Assembly: GCA_025558075.1 (NCBI GenBank)
Contig: JAHLKF010000002.1
Location: 496,001 to 560,000, forward strand
DNA length: 64,000 nt
DNA from: Gaertneriomyces semiglobifer
Lineage: Eukaryota > Chytridiomycota > Chytridiomycetes > Spizellomycetales > Spizellomycetaceae
Reading direction: 5' to 3'
Below, piece by piece: positions 33,440 through 43,780 of the stretch. Positions within the stretch are counted from its first letter, which is position 1. Every line of letters begins with the position of its first letter. Made by a program: the position numbers and the translations under genes. Under the pieces are notes generated by a model, which was not told the DNA's origin, ran no database searches, and saw only the letters and a list, made by a program, of their open reading frames with translations.

Positions 33440-34401
33440 CGCTCGGTTGATTGGCTTATGATGAATGAATGAATGATGATATAGAACAAGTTCAACCACA
33501 ACTTGCTCAACAACGTCTATAGAAACCGGCGATGAAAACTGCTCAAGCGACCTTGGAAGTCTTGAAAGTTCTCTTCCTGGGTTGAGAAGCTATTGAAAGT
33601 GGATGTGTTTCTGTGTGGTATCGGCCGGAATGCCGATATATCGGCCTTTGCTGCAAACGGAAAGTAAGCTCTCTTGGATTTCATAGGGAAGCTGTGTTGC
33701 AGTGACAATGCACCGACGGTAAACCGATGGAGAGGTCTCCTCAGAAAACCCTATAGAAGCTCAATTTGGCGTGAACTTGACAGTTTGAACTTCCTGGTGC
33801 TGAATTTGACCAAGGAGGGCGGACCGCATATCACAATTATGGTAATTGAGAGAAGATCGCTACTGCTGAGACAGTTGAGGTTCATATACTGGATGAGACG
33901 GTGCTTGGTGAAAGAGTTTTTGGTTCCCCTAAAGTTTCTCTGCTGTCATTTTACCTGAAGCCATTTCTGGCAAACTTCTGTACCAACATAGACTAATAGA
34001 ATACGATCATTTCTCCCCGCTGTAAACATTTCCTCCGCCGTAACTACACTCTTATAAGCTCTCCATGTTTTCATGTAGGTGGCCGTTGCATCTGCATTGA
34101 ACAATTGGCTCGCCAAAAAGACCGCGATGAGAACTGCACACAACACGGAGAAGAGTACAGGACCTGCTACACCTTTGACCTTCGAGACAACATAGATAAT
34201 ACCTCCGCTTTTGCTGTTCTTTTCTGCTTTCCGCCAACCAAAGTCATTGGTCCGTATTGCACAGTCGGCAAGTATTGGAACTCATTGTTTCCGATACCTA
34301 CGCAGAGAAGCTGTGAACCTGTATACCGCAAAACAACCTGGAACACTGATAGAGGGCAGCAGGAGAGACGCAGAGGAGCTTTTTGGCGTGAAAGGGCCAT
34401 C
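33440..34401. other. Gene-poor stretch with ambiguous frames
   Basis: About 960 bases upstream of the F-box gene. On the minus strand around 33946-34250 one frame is open and encodes a clear hydrophobic segment (VAGPVLFSVLCAVLIAVFLA) followed by a soluble stretch, but I found no convincing start, exon partners or family. A plus-strand frame ending near 33992 is equally unsupported. No tRNA or repeats seen. Confidence 0.4.
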
Positions 34402-37029
34402 ATGCCTGACAAGCAGCTGACCAGTTTCATAACTGACATCCTGCGATTTGGACTTGAACGTCTGTCCCTAGTTCCAGTTGACAAACGCTCATTTGAGGTC
34501 CAGGATGCCATTGCAGCTCAGGTATGCGTTGACATTGATCACTGGCAATAGTTGGCATATCGTGGTGTTCACGTTTTGAAATCTCGTGCAGGAGCTTGCC
34601 GTTGATGTACTCTCCACAATCACCGCATCGTCCACCGAAGAAACCATGGTTCTCGAGGGGCCACCAAGCGATGTTAACCGAAGTGGCCTGTATCTGGACG
34701 GTGAATCTTTACCCCCTGCCGACCCGATAGCACTAATGGCCGGCGTGGTTGATGAAGAGATTCAGCCCATGGAAGAGGAACCCAACGTTCAATCGAAGGC
34801 GCTGGTTCTTGCTCGTCCCGGGAATATAAATGCCCGTTCACGGCAAATACGCACACGAACAAGATCAGATCACGACCGAATGGCCATACTGAATACAAAG
34901 CCTTCTTTGGCTTCGCGCTTTCCACACGAGCTACTACTCACCATATTTGACTACATTGATAGGGACGACACTGAAGATCTGTACTCGTGCTGTCTGGTGT
35001 CTCGTCATTGGTCACCGCCAGCGCAAGAGTCGCTCTGGAGATGTGTAGCCCTGGATTCAGCTTGGCGCGTGCGAAAGTTTGTACGCGGAGTAGCATTCAG
35101 TGGCACTCGAAAACCTACACCGATTAAAACACCTAGCCTCACACTGAAAAGTTTGGGTGGTTCGGAGGGATGGAGTACCGTCGGTGGTCTAATTAGTAAG
35201 CGCTTCGGCGAGGTCGTAGGAAGCGCTTCCCGAAATTCCGCGACTGTACCCGCTCTTCCAGCAAAAGATATTTTGTCGCTGGAAGCACCGAGCAACCAAG
35301 CCAAAGACGATGGGTCGCGACTCGTGCAAACTACCGATAGCATTCAAACAAGTTCAGATGAAATGGTCGTTGATACAGCACAAAAAGAGCGCACGGATAT
35401 GCCTTGGGTTCAGGAGGACACTGGATTAGCCACTATGGTCAAGAAGCTGGTTGTATCAAGTAGCGAGCCAAAGGTGATCTTGCTTCAGCATGTTAGCAAA
35501 TTATTTTCAAATCTTCAGAGGTAAGCAAGGCTTTGCTTGCTTCCTATGTTCAGCGAGGCTGAGTTGTTCAATACGTAATTAGCCTCACCTTCCAACATCT
35601 GGCATGTGGACCTACCGGCACTCCCTTGGAGGCGCGCGTGCTGACTGCACTGGAATGCCTTATACCCAAACTCTGGAGTCTGCAAATTGAAGATGTGGAC
35701 TTACCCATCTGGCCAGATTTGCTGCGTATTCTTCGGACACATGGTGGCAATCTCCGAAATTTAAACATTGAAGCTGTGGGAGAGATTGATGCCTTTGAAA
35801 GCTCTGAGGACATGCGAGAGGTCTTTGGAGTTCTGGACAAGCTGGAGTTCCTGCGTTTGGATGGCGTTCCTGTGGGACCCAACGAGAGCGTGTCATCGCT
35901 GGTTCTCAGCTGCCCGTGGTTGAAGGCCGTAACTCTAGACTATTGTTTGGATGTGTCCATGGATATTTTCTCCACTATTTGGAACGGATGCCCAAACCTT
36001 CAGTTTCTAGGTTTGGCTGGAGTGGTAGGGCCATTAAGCGCTCAGCTCAAGTTGGTGACGCACCACTCGTTGCAAACTCTTCGCCTTGTAGACTGCGATG
36101 TCTCTGACATGTTATTTGAAGCCGTTGCTCGTGAGGCGGTTAACTTACGCATGCTGCGTTTGGTTTTTGAAGATGACGGTTGCGACGGGATCGTGTCGGT
36201 ATCTTCTGAGCTCACTGACAGAACACTCAACGCAATTGCTTGCAACATGAGGACCCTGAACACGTTAGCACTAACGCGATGTAAAGAAATGACTCCTCAC
36301 GCTCTTGGACAAGTACTGGTGAGCAACCCTGTGAAGACGTTGGATCTTCACAAGCATCCGGAATGCTCGATCGGTGGTTTCGATAATGAGTTTTTGATGT
36401 GTCTGGCACCTTTCATGGAAAATGTGGAAGTCCTCAACCTTTACGGACAGCAAGAAATTGTTGATGATAGTATCGCCGCGATTTGCAAGCGGGGAGCGTG
36501 GAAAAGTGTCAGAAGCTTATGCTTGAATGGTCTCGATATTGGTGGCCCGTCGTTGACTGCATTACGAGCAGGAGTTCCTCGTTTGAGAAGGCTGAGTTTG
36601 GTTGATTGCAAGAGAATTGGCGCAACGCTTATCAAAGCGTTTGCTGCGGGGGATGACTTAACTGACATCGAAGACGACGAGAACCCGACGCGCGCAGCAC
36701 CCGCAGCCGATGGGCCTTCGGCAGGCGGAGTCGCGGGCGATGTAAACTTGACAGTTGCAAGTGTTTGTGCTACCCCGGCGGAGATCAGCTCGACTGTACC
36801 TGAGGCAAGCCTCCTCGAGAAGGACACAGAGCACAATGTTACCGTTCCCGCTGTCAAGCATTTGCCCCACTTGAACCGCGTCTATACCCTTGCCTCAGGG
36901 CTTTCAGCCGAAAAATCTGCCCTCCGAAGGACGCTACGCTTGTATGACGCGTGGTTCGTCGACGAGGGCCTAGATATTCTCAGTTTATGGGAAGCCGTGG
37001 TAACTAATAATGTCAAGGTCCTCCTGTAG
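34402..37029 (+). CDS. F-box and leucine-rich-repeat protein
   Basis: Exons 34402-34521, 34592-35520 and 35583-37029 give 831 residues. The F-box lies near residues 148-190 (SRFPHELLLTIFDYIDR, LYSCCLVSRHWSPPAQESLW), so the product is a probable SCF ubiquitin-ligase substrate receptor. A polar disordered segment separates it from a long leucine-rich-repeat region starting about residue 350, with units such as LEFLRLDGVPVG, LQTLRLVDCDV and VEVLNLYGQQEI plus cysteine-type endings as in FBXL proteins. An insertion rich in A, G, S, T and acids at about residues 700-770 interrupts the end. Substrate unknown. The first 40-residue exon (MPDKQLTSF) was added because its CAG|GTATGC donor joins in phase. 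Confidence 0.82.
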
Positions 37030-37532
37030 ATTTTCGTCTAGCATCATTGTCATGTATATAAACAAGTGTATGCAATTCTATTTAGCGCTCTTTGTTGTGA
37101 TCTTCCTCAAGCTCAAATAAATGCGTAGGAAGCTGGGGCGCAATAACGGATGAATCGGACTGAACGAACTGCTAGTTTTACCGCTTGACAGCGTAAACTG
37201 TAGCCTTTTTAGAGGTGAGGCGTTCAACGTGTGTGTTCATATTGAACCATTAGCACAATATGTTGAGCACAAAAGCGGCGGACGAAGACCACAACTGTAC
37301 AGGCTCCACCTTTACGGGAGCCACATCCTACTTTCCGTCGATCTAATGCAATCAATACCGATGACACGAAGAAATTCCAGTACAGATAAGTCCAAAAGGC
37401 GCGGGCGCAGGAATCCGGGACCTAAGCGCACAATTCAACAATGGTAGATCCAAGCTATGACACCTCATCACATATTCCCATTATTCTGTACAGTGTATCA
37501 CAGCCACATCTACAACTCCAACCTGAGGCCCC
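37030..37532. other. Intergenic region between convergent F-box and prefoldin-6 genes
   Basis: About 500 bases between two 3' ends. AATAAA-like strings follow the F-box gene, around 37110-37120. A 72-codon frame at 37229-37447 is unrecognised. Nothing else seen. Confidence 0.5.
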
Positions 37533-38173
37533 CTATGCACTCGCCTGCACTTGCTGCTGGTACGCCTGCTGCATCTGAATCAACTGACAGAGGGCAAGAG
37601 TATTAACGGCAGATCCCGCGAACATGTGCGTTAAACCTCTGATACATTACATACCTGCGCTTTTTTAGCTTCCTGCTTTTGATCCAATTCTTTTATTTGG
37701 CCCTCTAACCGTTTACTACGCATCGCCATTACATGAGCTCAAAGTTGTGTAGGCAACAAGTCGGCGAACCCACTCACATTTCAGCTGAGATAAACTCGAT
37801 ACGCTTCTTTACATTCGTTTGCGCCTCAACGGGTTCCTGCTTCACCAATACGGGGCCAATGAGTTTATACACTTGTGCGTCGGGTTTCATGAGGTCAAGT
37901 TCCTGAGATCGCAATAAACAGGATTTAGCATCGCACATTGATAGTGTGCAGTGGGACGTTCATACGGTACTTTTTGGACCATCTCATTCTCTTGTAGTTG
38001 AGACTCTAGTTGTGTGCGATTTTGAACTATGAGTGCGAATTCTGCGAGATGGATGCTGTGAGTAAGATCCCGAAGGAGGGTCGACGTGGAATTCGTTCAC
38101 CTTTCTGGATCTTTTGGAAGGCGTCCATTTCTTGTTGAAGTTGGTTTGGTGTGATGGGTGCTGGAGTTGCCAT
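37533..38173 (-). CDS. PFDN6: Prefoldin subunit 6
   Basis: The beta-type prefoldin subunit, part of the hexameric co-chaperone delivering actin and tubulin to CCT. Exons 38101-38173, 37971-38041, 37778-37902, 37655-37715 and 37533-37583 give 126 residues, near the usual 129. The two coiled-coil arms flank the conserved hairpin: QNRTQLESQLQENEMVQKEL and YKLIGPVLVKQE before KKRIEFISAEIKRLEGQIKE. The third acceptor (GCGTAG at 37716) was chosen because it yields AEIKRLEGQ in phase; reading straight through gives a plausible but less conserved MAMRSKR. Start is MATPAPITPNQ at 38171-38173. Confidence 0.92.
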
Positions 38174-38227
38174 TTTTATAATATAGTTGATTAAAGGTAT
38201 AAAAAGTTGGGACGGCAAGTGTGTGCA

Positions 38228-38638
38228 ATGCAGCAAGCAAGAATAAATCTGTGCGGATATGAGACTTTGGAACCTCGCTCCAAATTGAATTTGAACGACG
38301 ACCTACACAAGAAGTATACACAGCCGTTTTCCGTGCCTATAGAACCAAGATGGGCTCCAGAAAACTTCTTCAAGATGGCTATGGCAGCAAAAGGCCGCGC
38401 CAACCATATAGGTTCTTTCTTGCCTATTAAGGTTTCGTGTCCGTTTACAATCGCTGCACCACAGTGCCCTTGCCACCCAAAGTACACCGATTCCTCTTTG
38501 TACGGAGTTTACCTTTTAAGATCACTGCTGAGAACATTTATGACCTTAATCGTAGGTCGATTCGTATATTTAATCGCACGTTCACGCGGAGAAACTAGAA
38601 GGCTGTATAAACGAGAAGAGCACAATGCAGCGAAGTAA
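38228..38638 (+). CDS. Uncharacterised 136-codon ORF
   Basis: An open frame from ATG 38228 (MQQARINLCGYETLE) divergent from prefoldin 6 and starting only 55 bases from it. It has a proline-containing polar N-terminal half, a hydrophobic segment near residues 100-118 and a basic end. I recognise no family. A possible donor (ATTAAG|GTTTCG) near 38430 suggests that if real it may be spliced. It may also be chance coding in a promoter region. Confidence 0.22.
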   Translation: MQQARINLCGYETLEPRSKLNLNDDLHKKYTQPFSVPIEPRWAPENFFKMAMAAKGRANHIGSFLPIKVSCPFTIAAPQCPCHPKYTDSSLYGVYLLRSLLRTFMTLIVGRFVYLIARSRGETRRLYKREEHNAAK

Positions 38639-38956
38639 AAGTACGGATAGATTGAAATTAGGCGAGCGGAACGCTATGTGCCCTGTTACCATTTACTGGT
38701 TTGTACGTATATTCAGTGAAGAAAAGCTTAGGCGAGATACGTTGCTCTTCACGCCTTCTCTCTCGGGTATCCCTTGCATCTTGGAAAACAATGTTGATAG
38801 CAAAGTATCCTTTCACTGTACCATCAAGCATCCCGCACCCCCGAGTCCTGCCCTGCAGACCATACATAGTGGATATACATATGCATGTGTCGTGGTCGGG
38901 ATACTCTCCTGAACCTGAATTGCGTTGAACCGAGTTCAAGGCGCGAAGGAAAAAAG
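38639..38956. other. Intergenic stretch before the tRNA
   Basis: About 320 bases with no recognised gene, repeat or element. Confidence 0.45.
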
Positions 38957-39041
38957 TGGGCGGAGTGGGGTTCGAACCCACGCCTTCGTGAGAAGAACAG
39001 AACTTAAGTCTGTCGCCTTAGACCAACTCGGCCATCCGCCC
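38957..39041 (-). tRNA. tRNA-Leu (anticodon UAA)
   Basis: The reverse complement folds as a class II tRNA. The acceptor arm GGGCGGA pairs with TCCGCCC (38958-38964) plus discriminator A at 38957. The anticodon loop CTTAAGT gives anticodon UAA between ACAGA/TCTGT. A long variable arm of leucine type follows, then a T arm GTGGG-TTCGAAC-CCCAC. There is no anticodon-loop intron. It decodes UUA. Confidence 0.95.
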
Positions 39042-40072
39042 TGTTTGTTTTAAGCTGCCAACAATAAAAGGACTACCTTCGGAGAACTGTCGCAAGCCCA
39101 TCAAGTGCTTGATCTTAACGCGAGCTAATGATCCCACAGTATTGCTATTCCGTCTCTAAAGGGAGATCTACGTGAAGGTCGCCCAGACCTCTGTATTTTC
39201 GTTGTGTCATAAAGTTGTTGACGGAATTGGAGAGATGAATATGACTTGGGCTCTGCAAACCCTTCCGTTGTTGAATTTGGCTGGTACTTTCTCTTCAAAT
39301 TCAGTTCCTCGTCGCACTGGTGACCTTGGCCAGGCTAGTGTACATGCATTCCATTCTAAGCGATTGATATATTATACGGTACCATACCCTCGCGATTGCT
39401 ACCGCTCGCTCTGATGGGACGTGACTCCGTCATCAACGCACGCTTTGTTAGTAAAATGGTCGTTCACGGACTTGTTCAAGTGGATCTTGTCGGTGCACAT
39501 GAACATATTCAAAAACCAAGTATATCCACAGGATACTAGTTATTACTGTTCGACTTGATCGTCTCCTTCGTCGTCAAAACGTCCCGGATGTGTATCAATA
39601 AGGGACCCAGTTATGGATAACAAACGTGAACTCCGCTGGACCTTCCCGAACTTGAACGCTTGCAAGCAAGGCTGGTAGTAAAAATCAATACTGTACTCGC
39701 GCACTGGACGTTGGACCGACGATTTGCAGCCCTTTGTTGAGCTTTGATGATTGTTAGGAGTCGAGCTGGCTCGTGAAACTTACTTTAGCCCATCAACGGC
39801 TTCCAGATCGTCACCAGCGCGTTTTTTGGGAACCAAACCATTCACGGACAATGCCCCGTAAACTAAGGGTGTAGAGTTTAAAGCCGCTTTCTTGTTCCTT
39901 ATTGTGGAATTTGGGACGCTGCCCCACAATAATGAGGTCATACACTATTCCGGTCAGTGCGAGAAAGGCGGCGGGTGGAGGCAGTGATGGAGGCATCCAT
40001 CCATATATAAAAGGGTCAGTGGTCCAGTAGGCGGTCACTCAATATCTTTCTAGCATACTCATTACTTTCATC
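39042..40072. other. Intergenic region downstream of tRNA, upstream of tubby-like gene
   Basis: About 1 kb with no recognised gene. An 80-codon plus frame at 39172-39414 and a 75-codon minus frame at 39811-40038 look incidental. The right end carries the TATA box of the next gene. Confidence 0.5.
40004..40010 (+). promoter_or_regulatory. TATA box of the tubby-like gene
   Basis: TATATAA (continuing AAGGG) lies 63 bases upstream of ATG 40073, the right spacing for a TATA-driven promoter with a short leader. Most genes in the window have no such clear element, which suggests regulated expression. Confidence 0.5.
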
Positions 40073-41269
40073 ATGCAAAACCAGAATCAGCATCAAAGTC
40101 AGCTGCAAGATCAGGCGGGTCTTCCGAGTTACCCGGCAGGCTCCTCCTACCCCGCCGTACCGACCGATCACAAGACCCGTTACCAGTCTTTTGAACAAAA
40201 CCAAGGTCCTGCGTACAGTTTGTCTGGGAATGCAGGCATCTATCCTGACGCTGGAGAATGGGTTCCACCAAGCGCGGAACGGAATGGAGGTGGACAGGGG
40301 CAGAACCCGTCTTTGAATCAAGGGGTTGTCTACGGACAAGGGTTTGGGTCAGAGACGTTTAGCCCCGACCGTGTGATGAATCCAAGTCTGAACAATGGCA
40401 GGGCCGATTATCCGTCACCCAACGCACCAGTTCTTGAGATACCGGCAGCACCACCTGTTCAACCGCAGCCGCAGACGGTGGAACCACGCGTTCAAATGCA
40501 GACGTCGACTGTACTGTACAATCACGGCAACCAGTATACTGATCCGCAAGTGAATGTTGGACCAGCGACCGTCACAATTGGTGATCAGACGATTACATTG
40601 CCAAGTCAGGACAGTGTTAACGTACGTAATTTGAGATTTGGGCTGCACTGCCCGATGATTGCCATTCAGGAACTGATCAGCACCCATTATGTTAATAGTT
40701 CCATATATACCGCGAAGGCTGGGTCTCCCGGGATTGCAGGATTATGACAGCTGATAAGAAGACTTGCGCTTATCATATTGATGTATGCTTTCCGCGCCTT
40801 CATATGTGTGCCTTTAATGCATGTCGTATACTCACAGCTGGATTCCTAGTATCCCCGCTCGTTTCTTGGGTCTTGGCATGTCAACATGCGTCGCAGCTCT
40901 TCCCATGGCCCCACCGTGTTTCTGATTACCAAGGCCGCACTTGGGTGGGATTTTACCATTCAGGATCCGTCTCGCCCTGCACTCTCGACCAAACTCGTTC
41001 GCACTGATAAGCTCGGGATTGGCAAACGCGCGTTCCGATTCCGAGGGTTTGATGGCAAGGAATACGCATGGAAAGGCAGCGGCGGCATTGGCGGGGATTT
41101 GAAACTGATTGTCTACCCTACTAAACACATTCTTGCATACTATCACCGGACCAAACGGGCGTGGGCTAAGGAGGGACGCTTGGAAATTTTACCAGGAGCG
41201 CATTACATGTTGGACCTTGTAGTGGCGACCGGGTTTGCGGTCGAGGAGTGGGAACGACAAAATAGATAA
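40073..41269 (+). CDS. Tubby C-terminal-like (DUF6593-type) protein with Q/P/N-rich N-terminus
   Basis: Modelled as exons 40073-40621 and 40850-41269, 322 residues. The first about 150 residues are low complexity, rich in Q, N, P, G and S (MQNQNQHQSQLQDQ). The second exon is a compact beta-rich domain of a type common in fungi, with TKAALGWDFTIQDPS, RFRGFDGKEYAWKGSGG, LKLIVYPTKHILAYYHRTKR and a hydrophobic end LDLVVATGFAVEEWER. The domain identity is a resemblance, not certain. The 228-nt intron is long for this window, so a small middle exon may be missed; the GTACGT donor and CCTAG acceptor at 40849 are the pair I found that keeps the frame open. Confidence 0.6.
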
Positions 41270-41396
41270 GAATTTCGCATAGTGTTGTGGACCTATGTGT
41301 GGTACTTTGTTCGTATTGATTAACAGAGATGAGGACCTAACGGCCAGCGCAAGTCAGCGCACCTGTCGGGCGTCTACTTATGAATGTCAAACTTCA

Positions 41397-43264
41397 TTAC
41401 ACCGCTACTCTTTCCCATTCATCTTCGTCTAGCCATTCTGGCGCTAATACATTCATCATACCTGGATGAACCTCAACGCGCACAGGAAGGTACGGCACGC
41501 TTTCCCCACTTACGTCCATAATCCCCGTCAGGTGAGACGGTGCACGGTTGCTACCGCGTAGCTTCCACCCGCGCGGCTCAAGGACATATCCTTTGACTTT
41601 TTTGATGTTCACGTACGGGAACGTGAGGTATGCTGCGCGAGATTGGTCTACGACCGCCTTCAGCCCCTGAACTGTAGACATGGAATGGGTCCATATCATG
41701 TAAATGCATCCGTCATTTAAGCGCGACTTGGGCGCAGTGAGAAAGTCGCTGGATATCCACGGGAGATTCGTGGCGATGAACATGGTGAACAGGGACGACG
41801 GTATCCGTTGCCATGAGTGGTGCGCGGTTGGATCAGCCGTTAATCGCAGAGGCGGACCGTGATGTGATGGTCCTCCCGTAGGTGCTATCGAGGTGAGCAC
41901 ATCGCTCTCATCATTGTCAGCTGCGTCCGATCGGGGTACTGGTGCTGATGAATCTTCGTCACCCGCTGGCAAGTACCACACATCTCCATCGTACTCGCGC
42001 AAGCGCATCAGTCGTATTAGTGCAGCGACAGCCAAACGATCAACACCCATCCATCGATACTTTTCGCTCTCAATATCAACGTCTGCCAGCAATGCCCACA
42101 TCACTTGCAAGTGGGAGTACATCACTGTGCTTCCTTGGGCAACCGAAAAAACATCAAGGGGCCTTGTGCGTAATTTAATTATTGATAGTACGGCAAGTTC
42201 TGGAAACAGTGTATCGAGGTTCTTGTTCATGGCGTTCGCAGATCCTATTCCGTATTAAATTAGACCTGGTCGGCAAATTGAATTGAATAACATCCTCACC
42301 AGCTCCGACAACACCGATTGGCAGCTTGCGAGCAGTTTCCCAGTCTGGCCGAGTCAGCAGGCCATTGATGAGCTCATGAAAAAGGCCATCACCGCTGATG
42401 GTGATGGCAGCTTTATACTCTGAAATGTTCAGCCCGCGAGCAATATCCGTCGCATGCTCACCGTGTGTCGTTTCTGAAAAATGATAGCTATTAGAGTCAA
42501 GGGTAGCTCTGTGTAATTGCAAGAAAGTCACCTATCACATCAGCTTCAACGCCAGCGAGCCGTAGCATAGGTTGAACAATGTCGCGAAAGATTTGTGTCG
42601 CCTTTTTTGTCCCACCAAATGGATTGATTAGAATCAAGAGTTTCCCGTTGTCTGCAATTGAGAGTCAGTATAAGCCACACGCAACCACAAGACCCCAGTT
42701 TAATATCCGATGCATACCAAACTCTGCAATTCTAGCTGCTTGACGGACATGGTCGATGCACGCGCTAGCTCCGCACCGTCGGCTCTCAACGAGCACTTGG
42801 CGAATTTTTGGCTGCTTATCAGTCCGTCCATTGTAAAGGTGTACGGCATACAGCATAAAGAATTGAGAAGAAAATTCCGGAAGGAGATGCTTATTGCCTG
42901 CTGTAGGCGAATGAAGCGCGCAGGCGCGGGACAAGACGGCGGCACTCGACGAATGAGTACGATCCACTTTGGGCTTGCTCGGCGTAGCACGAGCGGCGAA
43001 CACGAAGCACAGCGGAATGGTAACAACTAGATATCAACGTTCAGTACCGGCTCCATTGCCTGCGCCCGCACTTGGCCACCTTGACCAACCATTGCCAGAT
43101 GACAGCTTCAATGTTAATTCGCTGGCATCAATTACCAGCTCTGCCTCCTGCGGAAAATCGTCACTTCTATGCGAGAACCCACAAAGAGATCCAGGCAAAG
43201 CGGTGAGACCGGCTTCCACATTGTCCCAATGAATCACGACGTTATCCGTGAATGTTGTCGCCAT
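41397..43264 (-). CDS. LCB5: Sphingosine / long-chain-base kinase
   Basis: A diacylglycerol-kinase-fold enzyme that phosphorylates sphingoid bases. Exons 43090-43264, 42718-43026, 42532-42651, 42300-42473 and 41397-42244 give 541 residues in frame. N-terminal PH-like region: MATTFTDNVVIHWDN and FFMLYAVHLYNGRTDKQPKI. Catalytic domain: LLILINPFGGTKKATQIF (nucleotide-binding GG), ETTHGEHATDIARGL, AITISGDGLFHELINGLLTR (SGDG catalytic motif), VVGAGSANAMN and the C4-like YRWMGVDRL. Late region: WISSDFLTAPKSRLNDG and MNVLAPEWL. The HGEHATD motif distinguishes sphingosine kinases from other DAG-kinase relatives. The first intron donor GTTGGT was chosen because it joins SGN|VVTIPLCFVFAAR in phase. Confidence 0.91.
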
Positions 43265-43780
43265 GATGAACTAAGACGCGAGAGAACAGTTGGAAAGATA
43301 AGAAAAGATTCGGGTACAACCTCCCTGACAACGACATACCTCTTCAATAGATGACCTGCTCCCGTCGTACCTCTTTCAAATATCAACAATCCCTTCATTG
43401 TCCGTCCGCACCCCACCAGTTCCTAGTCTTCGGCCGGTCAAGCTTCAGGGGAACACGCCTGCGCGAGCGAGGTTCCACTCGAGTGGCACAGTCGTATATG
43501 GAAGGTGGACACATTTTAGCTATTGATAAAATCATAAGGTCGAGGACAGTGGGAAAAACTTAAGCTGTTGTTAATTCAACGGAGAAGAGAACCGCAAGCG
43601 GAAGTGACAAGCAGTTATACTGTAAATTTCGCCATGAACTGGATGTCAGGATCTCGCAGTTCCATCAAAAAGAATAGTGATCTTCAAAAGGCAGGCCTGC
43701 GTGAACTTTCTTGCTTACTATTCGAACAAACGGGTACGAACTAACAAAAGCAGCAGCGCGAGTTTTTCTCACGACAGCGC
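43265..43780. promoter_or_regulatory. Divergent promoter region sphingosine kinase / coiled-coil gene
   Basis: About 515 bases between divergent starts. No CACGTG motif and no recognisable coding sequence. Promoter role is inferred from orientation only. Confidence 0.4.

Noticed and set aside
37716..37777. Reading through to MAMRSKRLEG in prefoldin 6
   Set aside because: Splicing at 37716 gives AEIKRLEGQIKE, which fits the family better and keeps phase.
41397..42230. Treating this long frame as the complete lipid-kinase gene
   Set aside because: The SGDG, NPFGG and HGEHATD motifs are in upstream exons, so it is only the last exon of the sphingosine kinase.
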